From positions 1 to 46,495 of the forward strand of contig JAUHQD010000022.1 of the NCBI GenBank assembly GCA_030418115.1: a DNA stretch of 46,495 nt. Direction: 5' to 3'. The notes below the pieces were generated by a model. That model was given only the letters and a program-made list of their open reading frames with translations, did not search any database and was not told the DNA's origin. Positions 8,258 through 16,957 of this stretch are shown here, piece after piece (the stretch's first letter is position 1; each line of letters begins with the position of its first letter). This DNA is from Alteromonadaceae bacterium BrNp21-10 (GTDB lineage: Bacteria; Pseudomonadota; Gammaproteobacteria; Enterobacterales; Alteromonadaceae). A program made the position numbers and the translations under genes.

Positions 8258-8664
8258 GCTCATGAAAGCTGTATGTAAGTTATGAGAATATTGTCCTCCA
8301 AGCACCCCCTGCAATATTTTACGCTGCGTAGTGCCGCACTGGTCGCTATGAATATTTTGCTAGGCAAATGGGGCTTTATCGGTGACTGATAGTTTTACTC
8401 GACCACAACGATTCTTTATCAGTTATACCATGCTACGCAAAGGTAAGTACAAGCGTAAAACCCTCCTCAACCGTTTAGCCAACCATTCTTAAAGCCAGTG
8501 ACAATATGTACTTAGTCCAAGAAGATCGAATTCGTATTCTGTAGCGACTAAAACCATATATTATGTTTGGTAAAAGGTAGCGAAATTTGCCCCCTTTTTT
8601 AATTACTGTATCACTGTCATCGTATTTAACTGGGGAATATTGTAATTAGATAAGGGGCACTGGA
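8258..8664. other. Intergenic region with two tiny overlapping frames
   Basis: This 407-bp gap has no convincing gene. Plus-strand frames of 35 codons (8282-8389) and 36 codons (8382-8492, GTG start overlapping the first stop) are protein-like: the first is partly hydrophobic and the second basic, with KGKYKRKTLL. Neither has a good ribosome-binding site, and they may be remnants. No clear terminator hairpin was found. Confidence 0.3.
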
Positions 8665-9600
8665 TTAGCGCTGATTCATTTTAAGCATTTTCGCCATAGT
8701 TGGGTGTAATGACTCATGATAGTTAGCCTCAGTTTGGCTTTCCTGTTGCTGTGTAGCAAAAAAACTTAACACTTGATCAATCACCTGCTGGGGAGCCTCT
8801 AACTGTGGATAATGACCAACCTCATTCAGCCCCACTGTATCTGCATTAGGAATCACTTCACGATAACGCTCCAGCATATGCTCGCCAGAGATAGGATCAT
8901 CCAAGCCACACACAAAGCGCACCGGACAAGTTGGGTACATTAGTGCCCCCGCCCAGCGCGGACGACGTCTGTAACGCTCATCAATATACTTAATTAAATC
9001 AGCCATAACACTAATGCCATCATTGTGATTTATTAATTGCCAGATACTCGTCAACTGCTCGTCCGTCAATGGCTGACTACATATATTAGAAAAATTACGC
9101 ACTAGGTGTTTGTACTTAAACTTTAATGCAATAAAGTGCCCAAAACGCGTTAACAATAATTTTTGAATCAATACAATGCGATGACTTTCGGGAAAGATAC
9201 CACCATTCAATAACATCATTTTACTGATAGTCGATGTCGCTGAACCATCACGTTGGCGTGCTAAAAGCTCCTGACCGACTGTATTACCAAAATCATGGGT
9301 TAACAAAAAGTAATGCTGTATTTTTAAATGTTCAAGCAACGCTTCGATGGCATTTGCCTGATGACAGACCGTGTAATTGAAATTCTTCGGTTTATCGCTA
9401 AAGCCGTAACCGAGCATATCCACAGCAATCACTTTGTAGTACTTGGTGAGCTCTGGCCAAACAAGGTGCCAATCCCAGCTCGCAGTAGGAAACCCGTGCA
9501 GTAATAAAAGTGGCGCGCCCTCTCCGGCAACAGTGTAAAAATAATGTTGCCCATATAACTCAATCTGTTTGCCTTGCTTTTGCCACTGGTCCAGCAACAT
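8665..9600 (-). CDS. Alpha/beta hydrolase with Asp nucleophile (haloalkane dehalogenase / epoxide hydrolase-like)
   Basis: The 311-residue protein has the alpha/beta-hydrolase layout: an oxyanion loop LLLLHGFPTASWDWH (32-46) and a nucleophile elbow LLTHDFGNTVGQE. In that elbow D103 sits at the nucleophile position, as in haloalkane dehalogenases and epoxide hydrolases rather than serine esterases. An acid candidate lies in CGLDDPIS and the catalytic His in NEVGHYPQLEAP. There is no signal peptide. ATG 9600 has AAGGA upstream. It is divergent from the Gfo/Idh operon and shares the 9601-9908 control region. The actual substrate is unknown. Confidence 0.8.
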   Translation of the reverse strand: MLLDQWQKQGKQIELYGQHYFYTVAGEGAPLLLLHGFPTASWDWHLVWPELTKYYKVIAVDMLGYGFSDKPKNFNYTVCHQANAIEALLEHLKIQHYFLLTHDFGNTVGQELLARQRDGSATSTISKMMLLNGGIFPESHRIVLIQKLLLTRFGHFIALKFKYKHLVRNFSNICSQPLTDEQLTSIWQLINHNDGISVMADLIKYIDERYRRRPRWAGALMYPTCPVRFVCGLDDPISGEHMLERYREVIPNADTVGLNEVGHYPQLEAPQQVIDQVLSFFATQQQESQTEANYHESLHPTMAKMLKMNQR

Positions 9601-9779
9601 ACTGTTTGTCCTTACTGCAGAAAAAGCACAATTAATGCTAACGTGTTATTGAAGAACTAACATGAGTAAAACTGGCTAAAGTATGGCCCACTGATAGACG
9701 CTTAACCAGCTATAGTTTCATTTATAAAATAATTTCACTTCCTCTTTAAAATCCACTCATTTTCACTGACGCCGATTAT

Positions 9780-9808
9780 GTTATAAAACTTGCATAACAT
9801 TTTATAAC
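9780..9808. promoter_or_regulatory. Palindrome in divergent control region, possible operator
   Basis: A perfect 9-bp inverted repeat, GTTATAAAA / TTTTATAAC, has an 11-nt spacer. It lies between the alpha/beta hydrolase and the glycoside-oxidation operon, about 100 bp before the latter's start. Its size and symmetry would suit a dimeric regulator, and the PAS-AraC protein in the downstream operon is the nearest candidate. Confidence 0.35.
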
Positions 9809-9832
9809 TACCTAAGGCCGCGTCTTGTAGTC

Positions 9833-9842
9833 TTGTTAACAA
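9833..9842. promoter_or_regulatory. TTGTTAACAA palindrome, possible operator half
   Basis: A perfect 10-bp palindrome lies about 65 bp before the Gfo/Idh start. Short palindromes of this kind arise by chance in AT-rich DNA, so support is weak. Confidence 0.25.
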
Positions 9843-9908
9843 CAAAATAACAAAACATTTTCAAATTCAGAATTAACGAATTTGATGCAATATCAAGCTG
9901 GAGTAGCA

Positions 9909-11093
9909 ATGGCAAAAGTGCGTATGGGAATGGTCGGTGGTGGACCTGATGCTTTCATTGGGCAAATTCACCGAATGGCGGCAGGGTTAGACGGTAACAT
10001 CGAATTGGTATGTGGCGTTTTTAGTCGAAATAATGATAAAAACCAACAGGCCGCAGACATTCTCTCATTATCAAGTAATCGGGTTTACGCCGATTTTCAA
10101 ACCATGTTTGACGCCGAAAAGAAATTACCTGCCGATGAACGCATGGAATTTGTTTCCATCGTCACCCCTAACGATTCACATCATGCAATTGCTAGTGCAG
10201 CCATCGAAGCTGGATTTCATGTTTTTTGCGAAAAACCTGCAACCTTCAATCTTGCTGAGTCGGAATCACTTGCGAAGCAACTCCAACAATCCAATAGCTT
10301 ATTTGGGTTAGCCCACACATATTGTGGTTACCCGCTGGTGCGTGAGGCCAAGCACCGTGTCGCTCAAGGCGAAATTGGCGAAGTGAAAAAGATTGTTGTT
10401 GAATATTCCCAAGGCTGGTTAGCTAAGAAATTGAACAATGATGGTGGCAAACAAGGCGCTTGGCGTCTAGATCCTAAAAGTGCCGGCATCAGCTGCTGTG
10501 TAGGCGACATTGGTGTACATGCGGCGAATTTAGCTGAATACATCGGTGGTAGCGAAATTGAGCACATCTTGGCCGACTTAGGCAGTGTGGTTGAAGGTCG
10601 CACCTTGGACGACGATGCCACAGTGTTATTACGCTTTGCCAATAAAGCTCGCGGTGTGTTGTTGTCGAGTCAGATCAGTTTGGGCGAAGAAAACAATCTT
10701 AAAATTCAAGTATACGGCTCTTTAGGTACCCTAAGCTGGTCACAACAGGAGCCTAATTCATTGTGGTTATTGCCCGGTGATAAACCCGCGCAACTTATTC
10801 GTGCAGGGTTTGACTATTTATGCCCCGCAGCACAAGCCTGTACCCGTACACCTGCGGGCCATCCTGAGGGTTACATCGAGGCTTTCGCGAATTTGTATAA
10901 ACATTTTTCCCAGGCGGTGGTCGATCATCGAGACAACACCGTGGCGAATAGCCAGCCAGATGGTGTACCCGGCATTAAAGAAGCCGTTATCGGCATGCGC
11001 TTTATTGAAGGCACAGTGCAAAGCAGTAACGCCAATAATTCTTGGCTACAACTTAATACCCTTAATTCAAAATCTATGGAGACCAATTCATGA
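9909..11093 (+). CDS. Gfo/Idh/MocA-family sugar oxidoreductase
   Basis: This 394-residue NAD(P)-dependent dehydrogenase has an N-terminal Rossmann motif GMVGGGPDAFIGQIH, the family's EKPATFN lysine motif and a catalytic-site region CVGDIGVHAANLAEY. Family members oxidise or reduce sugar hydroxyls, often at C3 of glycosides, or act on inositols. I chose ATG 9909 because GGAG lies 5 nt upstream and the Rossmann strand then starts at residue 4; upstream TTG 9882 and ATG 9885 are possible. There is no signal peptide, so it is cytoplasmic. Its stop overlaps the next ATG by 4 bp (ATGA), indicating coupling to the isomerase gene. Confidence 0.85.
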   Translation: MAKVRMGMVGGGPDAFIGQIHRMAAGLDGNIELVCGVFSRNNDKNQQAADILSLSSNRVYADFQTMFDAEKKLPADERMEFVSIVTPNDSHHAIASAAIEAGFHVFCEKPATFNLAESESLAKQLQQSNSLFGLAHTYCGYPLVREAKHRVAQGEIGEVKKIVVEYSQGWLAKKLNNDGGKQGAWRLDPKSAGISCCVGDIGVHAANLAEYIGGSEIEHILADLGSVVEGRTLDDDATVLLRFANKARGVLLSSQISLGEENNLKIQVYGSLGTLSWSQQEPNSLWLLPGDKPAQLIRAGFDYLCPAAQACTRTPAGHPEGYIEAFANLYKHFSQAVVDHRDNTVANSQPDGVPGIKEAVIGMRFIEGTVQSSNANNSWLQLNTLNSKSMETNS

Positions 11094-12133
11094 AAGGACC
11101 GGCCATTTTCTTAGCCCAATTTATGGGTGATAAAGCGCCCTTTAACTCGCTAGATACCATATTACCTTGGGCAGCGTCCCTTGGTTATAAAGGGATTCAG
11201 GTTCCTAGTTGGGATTCACGCTGTATCGATTTAGAGTTAGCCGCCACCAGCCAAACATACTGTGATGAGTACAAAGCTAAATTTGCTGCTCATGGTTTGG
11301 AAATCACCGAATTATCGACCCATTTACAAGGTCAGTTAGTCGCGGTTCATCCAACTTATGATTTGATGTTTGATGGTTTTGCCCCAGAAGCGCTGCGCAA
11401 TAACCCTAAAGCACGTACCGAATGGGCTATTAGTCAGGTAAAAAATGCCGCTAAAGCCAGTCAAAATTTAGGCTTAACTACCCATGCGACTTTCTCTGGT
11501 GCGTTACTTTGGCATACTTTTTATCCTTGGCCACAACGCCCTGCAGGTTTAGTGGAAGCGGGCTTTGCCGAATTAGGCAAACGTTGGAAACCAATTCTTG
11601 ATGTGTTTGACGAATGTGGTGTTGATGCTTGTTATGAGCTACATCCAGGTGAAGACTTACACGATGGTGTTACCTTTGAGCGTTTCTTAGATGCGGTTGA
11701 TGGCCATACTCGCGCTAATATTCTGTATGACCCAAGCCATTTAGTATTACAACAAATGGATTATTCTGGCTTTATCGACATTTACCATGAGCGTATCAAA
11801 GCCTTTCATGTAAAAGATGCCGAATTCATCATGGATGCCCGTAGTGGTGTGTATGGCGGCTACCAAAGTTGGGTTGACCGTCCTGGACGTTTCCGCTCTC
11901 TCGGTGATGGCCAAATTGATTTCAGCCGTATCTTCAGCCAATTCGCCAAATACAACTATCAAGGTTGGGCGGTACTGGAATGGGAATGCTGCTTGAAGCA
12001 TCCTGAAGACGGTGCCCGTGAAGGCGCTCCCTTTATTGCTAAGCATCTTATTCGTAAACCAGAAAAAGCATTTGATGATTTTGCGGCGGTAGCTGCAGAC
12101 GATAATCTCAATAAAACTGTGTTGGGCTTATAA
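11090..12133 (+). CDS. TIM-barrel sugar phosphate isomerase/epimerase-family protein
   Basis: The 347-residue protein is of the xylose-isomerase-like TIM-barrel superfamily. Metal-ligand candidates are E in CYELHPGED, D and H in LYDPSHLVL, the H in AFHVKDAE, and E in VLEWECC, all in the order expected for the fold. Members isomerise or epimerise sugars. Some are metal-dependent lyases acting on 3-keto-glycosides, for example in C-glycoside deglycosidase complexes. Coupling with the upstream Gfo/Idh gene makes the second role worth considering. It is cytoplasmic, with no signal peptide, and the substrate is unknown. Confidence 0.83.
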   Translation: MKGPAIFLAQFMGDKAPFNSLDTILPWAASLGYKGIQVPSWDSRCIDLELAATSQTYCDEYKAKFAAHGLEITELSTHLQGQLVAVHPTYDLMFDGFAPEALRNNPKARTEWAISQVKNAAKASQNLGLTTHATFSGALLWHTFYPWPQRPAGLVEAGFAELGKRWKPILDVFDECGVDACYELHPGEDLHDGVTFERFLDAVDGHTRANILYDPSHLVLQQMDYSGFIDIYHERIKAFHVKDAEFIMDARSGVYGGYQSWVDRPGRFRSLGDGQIDFSRIFSQFAKYNYQGWAVLEWECCLKHPEDGAREGAPFIAKHLIRKPEKAFDDFAAVAADDNLNKTVLGL

Positions 12134-12166
12134 GGCCAATATCCATAACAAAAATAACAATAGGAA

Positions 12167-13390
12167 ATGATGATGGACAACAGAAGTAAACTCTTTAATA
12201 CCAGTTGTGTTGCTTTAATTGTCACCGCAATGACCTTCGCTATCCGCGCAGGTATTTTAGGTGAATTAAGCAGTAGCTTTACCTTTACCGATACGCAGTT
12301 AGGTTGGATCAACAGTATGGCCTTTTTAGGTTTTCCTGTTGCCATGATGGTACTTGGTCTACTTTATAATGTGTTAGGTGCTAAAAAGATCCTGATATTG
12401 GCTTTTATCGGCCACTTAGCTGGATTAGTACTGACCATTTACGCGACCGGTTTCTGGTCCTTATTAATATCGACCTTTTTAATTGGTTTCGCTAATGGCG
12501 CTGTAGAAGCAGCTTGTAACCCGTTAATCACTGACATGTACCACACCAATAAAACGGCGATGCTTAACCGCTTTCACGTTTGGTTCCCTGGCGGTATTGT
12601 GATTGGTGCCTTGGTGTCTGAATTCATGACCTCAATGGGTCTTGGATGGCAACTACAAATTGCTGTGATGATTGTACCTACGATTATTTATGGCTACATG
12701 GTGTTTACTTCAGACTTTCCAGAATCAGAAAACATCGAAACATCTACCTCAACCAATATTACCGCTCTATTGTCACCACTGTATTTATTTATGATTGTGT
12801 GTATGACACTCACCGCCATCAGTGAATTTGGTCCACAACAATGGGTAGGTCGAATTCTAGGTGAAAGTGGTGCATCACCAATGATTATTCTAGCGCTAGG
12901 TACAGGCTTAATGGCTGTTGGTCGTTACTTTGCAGGCCCAGTGGTACATGCTCTTAATCCGGTTGGCGTATTGTTGTTCTCTGCGATTACCGCTGCGGTA
13001 GGTATCTTCTTACTAAGCATTGCCACGGGTGGCATGGTGTATTTAGCCACTATTGTCTTCGCTTGCGGCGTGATGTATTTCTGGCCGACAATGATTGGTT
13101 TTATTGGCGAATACCAACCCAAAACCGGTGCCTTAGGTATGTCATTAATGGGTGGTGCGGGAATGTTCTCCGTGAGTATTTGGAACCCCGTTATTGGTGG
13201 TTGGATTGATACCAACAAGCAAGCCGCTGTTGCTTCGGGCTTGGCTCCTGAGAATATTGAATTGGCGGCAGGACAGGCAACATTACAAAACATGGTGTTG
13301 TTCCCGCTTGTTCTGGTTGTGCTATTTGGTGGTTTGTATTTCATGCGCAAGCAGTTTGCGACTAATGCATCAACCCAAACACAATCGTAA
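12167..13390 (+). CDS. MFS sugar transporter
   Basis: The protein has about 407 residues with roughly 12 hydrophobic segments, as usual for major facilitator carriers. The conserved first-half loop is recognisable around GLLYNVLGAKKILILA. Three in-frame ATGs (12167, 12170, 12173) occur in a row. AGGA at 12162-12165 suits the third best, so the true product may be two residues shorter. It lies 33 bp after the isomerase gene and 12 bp before the AraC regulator, in one operon. It probably carries the sugar or keto-sugar used by the Gfo/Idh and isomerase pair. Confidence 0.83.
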   Translation: MMMDNRSKLFNTSCVALIVTAMTFAIRAGILGELSSSFTFTDTQLGWINSMAFLGFPVAMMVLGLLYNVLGAKKILILAFIGHLAGLVLTIYATGFWSLLISTFLIGFANGAVEAACNPLITDMYHTNKTAMLNRFHVWFPGGIVIGALVSEFMTSMGLGWQLQIAVMIVPTIIYGYMVFTSDFPESENIETSTSTNITALLSPLYLFMIVCMTLTAISEFGPQQWVGRILGESGASPMIILALGTGLMAVGRYFAGPVVHALNPVGVLLFSAITAAVGIFLLSIATGGMVYLATIVFACGVMYFWPTMIGFIGEYQPKTGALGMSLMGGAGMFSVSIWNPVIGGWIDTNKQAAVASGLAPENIELAAGQATLQNMVLFPLVLVVLFGGLYFMRKQFATNASTQTQS

Positions 13391-13402
13391 ATTGCTTTAA
13401 CA

Positions 13403-14164
13403 ATGAATACGGCGGGTATAGAAATGGATGTGTTTAATAAGGTTTTCGACTTTTATCAGCAACATGATCTAAGTCAGCCTAGTGGTTTGTTTGATTTGTT
13501 GAATGACTCCTTCTATTTTGCAAAAGATCGCGAAGGCCGGTTTGTGTATGCAAACCGGTTACTCCATGAGCACTATGACTTAGATGATCCGGCGGATGTT
13601 ATTGGCAAAACGGACTATGATTTTTTCCGTTTTGATATTGCCGATCAAATTCATCAGGATGATCTGAAAGTCATGAACGAAGGTTTGATGATTAATAACA
13701 AACTGGAGTTGGTGCAAGACCGTCACGGTAATGTGCATTGGTTTATTACAAGTAAAACCGCATTAAAAGATAAGCAAGGTAATGTGATTGGCGTCGAAGG
13801 CTTTAGTCGCGATGCCCATCGCACTCAATCAAGCTTTGAGCCTTACAACGTGTTTAAAGATTGCATTAACTTTTTACAGCAAAATTACATGAACAGCATT
13901 AGCATCGAAGAATTGGCGAAGCTGTCCTGTATGTCCTTAAGCACCTTTGAGCGCCGCTTTAAAAAGCAATTTGCCATTACTCCGAACCAATATGTAAAAC
14001 GCTTACGCATTCACAAAGCTTGTGAGTTATTGATTGCTGGATACAGTATTCAACACGTCACCATGGCCTGTGGATTTTGTGATCAAAGTTACTTTACTCG
14101 TGAGTTCCGCGTGGCCATGGGTATGACACCGCGAAAATATCAATTACACAGCATGGATAATTAA
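13403..14164 (+). CDS. PAS-domain AraC-family transcriptional regulator
   Basis: This 253-residue protein combines an N-terminal PAS sensor with a C-terminal AraC-type DNA-binding domain. The PAS part is about residues 25-140 and contains NDSFYFAKDREGRFVYANR and VIGKTDYDFF. The AraC part is about 150-250, with two helix-turn-helix units (SIEELAKLSCMSLSTFERRFK and GFCDQSYFTREFRVAMGMTP). PAS-AraC fusions replace the usual cupin sensor, so the ligand may differ from a simple sugar. It is the last gene of the Gfo/Idh operon and is followed by a terminator, so it is likely the local regulator of both sugar-oxidation units. Confidence 0.88.
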   Translation: MNTAGIEMDVFNKVFDFYQQHDLSQPSGLFDLLNDSFYFAKDREGRFVYANRLLHEHYDLDDPADVIGKTDYDFFRFDIADQIHQDDLKVMNEGLMINNKLELVQDRHGNVHWFITSKTALKDKQGNVIGVEGFSRDAHRTQSSFEPYNVFKDCINFLQQNYMNSISIEELAKLSCMSLSTFERRFKKQFAITPNQYVKRLRIHKACELLIAGYSIQHVTMACGFCDQSYFTREFRVAMGMTPRKYQLHSMDN

Positions 14165-14187
14165 GTGTTTAAACCAAAACGTTAAAT

Positions 14188-14224
14188 AGCTGACCTCAAT
14201 TTAGAATTCTGGTCAGCTTTTTCG
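14188..14224 (+). terminator. Rho-independent terminator after PAS-AraC gene
   Basis: The stem is AGCTGACC (14188-14195) / GGTCAGCT (14211-14218), with a 15-nt loop and TTTTT after it. It lies 24 bp past the regulator's stop and closes the first sugar-oxidation unit. Confidence 0.75.
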
Positions 14225-14311
14225 TTTCTAGCCTCATGCATTTAAAAACATATTTTATATACAAAAATTTGAATAAATAACAATAAACCAATAACAACAA
14301 GGTCCCTATTT

Positions 14312-15241
14312 ATGTCAAACATAGCAGCAGATAGACGCTCTTTTTTAAAGCTAGCGCTGGCCGCCACTACCTTATCTTCGGGGTTGCTTTCTCCTTTCAG
14401 TTTTGCCGAGCAACAGCGTTTATTTAAAATTTCCTTAGCCCAGTGGTCATTACATAAAGCGTTTAAGAGCGGCAAATACGATCCCCGCAATTTTCCATCG
14501 ATTACCCGTAAATTATTTAATCTCGACGCGGTGGAATACGTTAATCAACTTTATTTCGATGTTTATAGTGAAAAGATGATCACTAACTTAAAACGTCAGG
14601 CCGATAGCGAAGGCATATCCAGCCAGTTGATCATGTGTGACCGTGAAGGCGCCTTAGGCGACCAAGACAAAAAGGCCCGTAAACAAGCGGTACTGAACCA
14701 TTATCGCTGGGCCGATGCCGCTCACGAGCTTGGATGTCATTCCATTCGCGTTAACGCACAAAGCACCGGCAGTTGGGATGAGCAAATGCAAGCCGCCGCC
14801 GATGGACTCAATCAATTAGCAGAGTATTGCAGCCCATTAAATTTGAATGTGATTGTGGAAAACCACGGTGGTTTATCTTCTAACGGTAAATGGTTGTCTG
14901 GGGTAATGAAGCTAGCGGATAACCCGCGGGTTGGCACCCTGCCCGATTTTGGTAATTTTGTTATCAACCGCGAAACCGGCGAAGAATACGACAAATATCA
15001 AGGCATGAAAGAATTACTTCCCTACGCCAAAGCGTTAAGTGCCAAAGCCTTTAAAATTAATCGCCACGGTGAAGAGCCGGATATCGATTTCTACCGTATT
15101 ATGAAAATGGCAGTCGATGGCGGTTACAACGGTTATGTGGGTATTGAATACGAAGGCGATGATTGGTCTGAAGAAAAAGGGATTCGCCAAACTATCGCCT
15201 TGTTAGAACGTGTACATCGTCAATTAATCAACGAAGCCTAA
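14312..15241 (+). CDS. Tat-exported sugar phosphate isomerase/epimerase-like protein
   Basis: The 309-residue TIM-barrel protein carries a twin-arginine signal (DRRSFLKLALAATTLSSG, cleavage probably after FSFA near residue 32). The enzyme therefore folds with its cofactor in the cytoplasm and works in the periplasm. Metal-ligand candidates are E in VIVENHGG, D in TLPDFGNF, H in KINRHGEE and E in VGIEYEGDD. Phosphorylated sugars are unlikely periplasmic substrates, so a free or 3-keto glycoside is more plausible. The start has AAGG upstream. It lies 15 bp before the GMC dehydrogenase gene in the same operon. Confidence 0.85.
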   Translation: MSNIAADRRSFLKLALAATTLSSGLLSPFSFAEQQRLFKISLAQWSLHKAFKSGKYDPRNFPSITRKLFNLDAVEYVNQLYFDVYSEKMITNLKRQADSEGISSQLIMCDREGALGDQDKKARKQAVLNHYRWADAAHELGCHSIRVNAQSTGSWDEQMQAAADGLNQLAEYCSPLNLNVIVENHGGLSSNGKWLSGVMKLADNPRVGTLPDFGNFVINRETGEEYDKYQGMKELLPYAKALSAKAFKINRHGEEPDIDFYRIMKMAVDGGYNGYVGIEYEGDDWSEEKGIRQTIALLERVHRQLINEA

Positions 15242-15256
15242 GCAGGAGATGCAGTA

Positions 15257-16957
15257 ATGATAATCAATGGCAAAGGTAAAGCCTCTCACACCTACGACGC
15301 CATCGTTGTGGGAACCGGTATTAGTGGCGGCTGGGCAGCCAAAGAGCTGTGCGAGCGTGGCTTAAAAACACTAGTACTAGAAAAAGGTCGTAATGTTGAA
15401 CATGTTACCGACTACCCCACTGCCTTTAAGGCACCATGGGAGTTACCCAATGGTAACCGTGTAGGACCGGAAGAAATGAAAAATTATCCGGTGCAGAGTG
15501 TCAGTGGCTACATTCGTGAAGATACTAAACATTGGTTCGTGAATGATTTAGACAATCCTTACACTCAAGTAAAACCCTTTGCGTGGATCCGTGGTAATCA
15601 CGTCGGTGGACGTTCATTAATGTGGGCGAGAATGTCATTTCGCTGGAGCGAAATGGATTTTGCAGCCAATGCCAAAGATGGCCATGGGGTTGACTGGCCA
15701 ATTCGCTATAACGATCTTAAACCTTGGTATGAACATGTTGAACGCTTTGCGGGTATTAGTGGCGAAGCCGCCGGTTTACCACAATTACCGGACAGCATCT
15801 TCTTGCCGCCTTTTGAACTCAATGCGGTTGAAAAAACCGTACGGGATCGTTTGAAGCAAGAATATAATGACCGTCATCTAATACCACCACGCAACGCTAA
15901 TTTGTCAGTACAACATGGCGGTAGAGGCCCTTGTCAGGCGCGAAATAAATGTATCCGCGGCTGCCCTTTTGGCGGTTACTTCAGCAGTAACTCATCCACC
16001 TTACCAGCCGCTGTTGCCACCGGTAATATGACACTGCGCCCCGACTCTGTTGTATCTGAAATCATTTACGATGACAAAACCGATAAGGCCATTGGCATTC
16101 GCATTATTGATTCCCATACCAAAGAGGTGATTGATTATTTCGCAAAAATCATCTTTATGAATGCCTCTACCCTTGGCACTACGTCAATCATGTTAAATTC
16201 AACCTCTGCGCGCTACCCCAATGGTTTTGGTAATGACAGTGGCCAACTTGGACAAAATTTGATGGATCACCATCATCAAGCCGGTGCTTCTGGACGCTTT
16301 GAAGGGCTCGAAGATCATTACTATAAAGGTCGACGCCCCTCAGGGTTTTATATCCCACGATTTAGAAACATCGGTAAACAAGACAGTAAGTTCTTACGCG
16401 GTTTTGGCTATCAAGGTGGAGCCAGCCGTTCAGATTGGCGTCGCGGTATGGGCGAACTCGCACTGGGCGTAAAATTAAAAGAAACCTTAATGGACCCAGG
16501 TACCTGGGGCATGGGCATGACCGGCTTCGGTGAATTTTTGCCTTATGAAGACAACAAAGTCACCTTGAATCATGAAGTGAAAGACAAATGGGGACTCCCC
16601 ACACTGAACATCGATTGTGAATTAAAAGACAACGAGCTTTTAATGCGTAAAGACATGGCAGCCAGTGCCGCAGAAATGCTAGAAAAATGCGGATTGAAAA
16701 ACGTTAAAGAACGCAATAATACCGAACTAACGCCCGGTTTAGGTATTCATGAAATGGGTACCGCACGTATGGGACGTGATGCTAAAACCTCAGTGTTAAA
16801 TGCCCACAATCAAGTGCATAGCAGTCAAAATGTGTTTGTTACCGATGGCGCTTGTATGACATCTTCGGCTTGTCAAAACCCCTCGTTAACCTACATGGCA
16901 TTAACCGCCCGCGCTGCTGCTTTTGCTGTAGACGAACTAAAACGGGGGAACATCTAA
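15257..16957 (+). CDS. GMC-family FAD-dependent sugar/glycoside dehydrogenase, large subunit
   Basis: The 566-residue flavoprotein has the N-terminal FAD-binding GTGISGG (19-25) with VLEKGRN after it, the Cys-rich loop CQARNKCIRGCPFGG, and a C-terminal GMC active-site region with His in GIHEMGTARMG and Asn in CQNPSLTYMAL. This form is typical of large subunits that pair with a gluconate-2-dehydrogenase subunit-3-like protein, such as glucoside 3-dehydrogenases and gluconate or sorbitol dehydrogenases. It has no signal of its own and would be exported with its partner, whose ATG overlaps its stop by one base (TAATG). RBS AGGAG is present. No cytochrome c subunit gene lies alongside. Confidence 0.88.
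   Translation: MIINGKGKASHTYDAIVVGTGISGGWAAKELCERGLKTLVLEKGRNVEHVTDYPTAFKAPWELPNGNRVGPEEMKNYPVQSVSGYIREDTKHWFVNDLDNPYTQVKPFAWIRGNHVGGRSLMWARMSFRWSEMDFAANAKDGHGVDWPIRYNDLKPWYEHVERFAGISGEAAGLPQLPDSIFLPPFELNAVEKTVRDRLKQEYNDRHLIPPRNANLSVQHGGRGPCQARNKCIRGCPFGGYFSSNSSTLPAAVATGNMTLRPDSVVSEIIYDDKTDKAIGIRIIDSHTKEVIDYFAKIIFMNASTLGTTSIMLNSTSARYPNGFGNDSGQLGQNLMDHHHQAGASGRFEGLEDHYYKGRRPSGFYIPRFRNIGKQDSKFLRGFGYQGGASRSDWRRGMGELALGVKLKETLMDPGTWGMGMTGFGEFLPYEDNKVTLNHEVKDKWGLPTLNIDCELKDNELLMRKDMAASAAEMLEKCGLKNVKERNNTELTPGLGIHEMGTARMGRDAKTSVLNAHNQVHSSQNVFVTDGACMTSSACQNPSLTYMALTARAAAFAVDELKRGNI

Noticed and set aside
8282-8492. Two overlapping tiny frames after the YqjK-like gene
   Set aside because: Protein-like in part, but too short, without good ribosome-binding sites or recognisable motifs; kept only as a note on the intergenic region.
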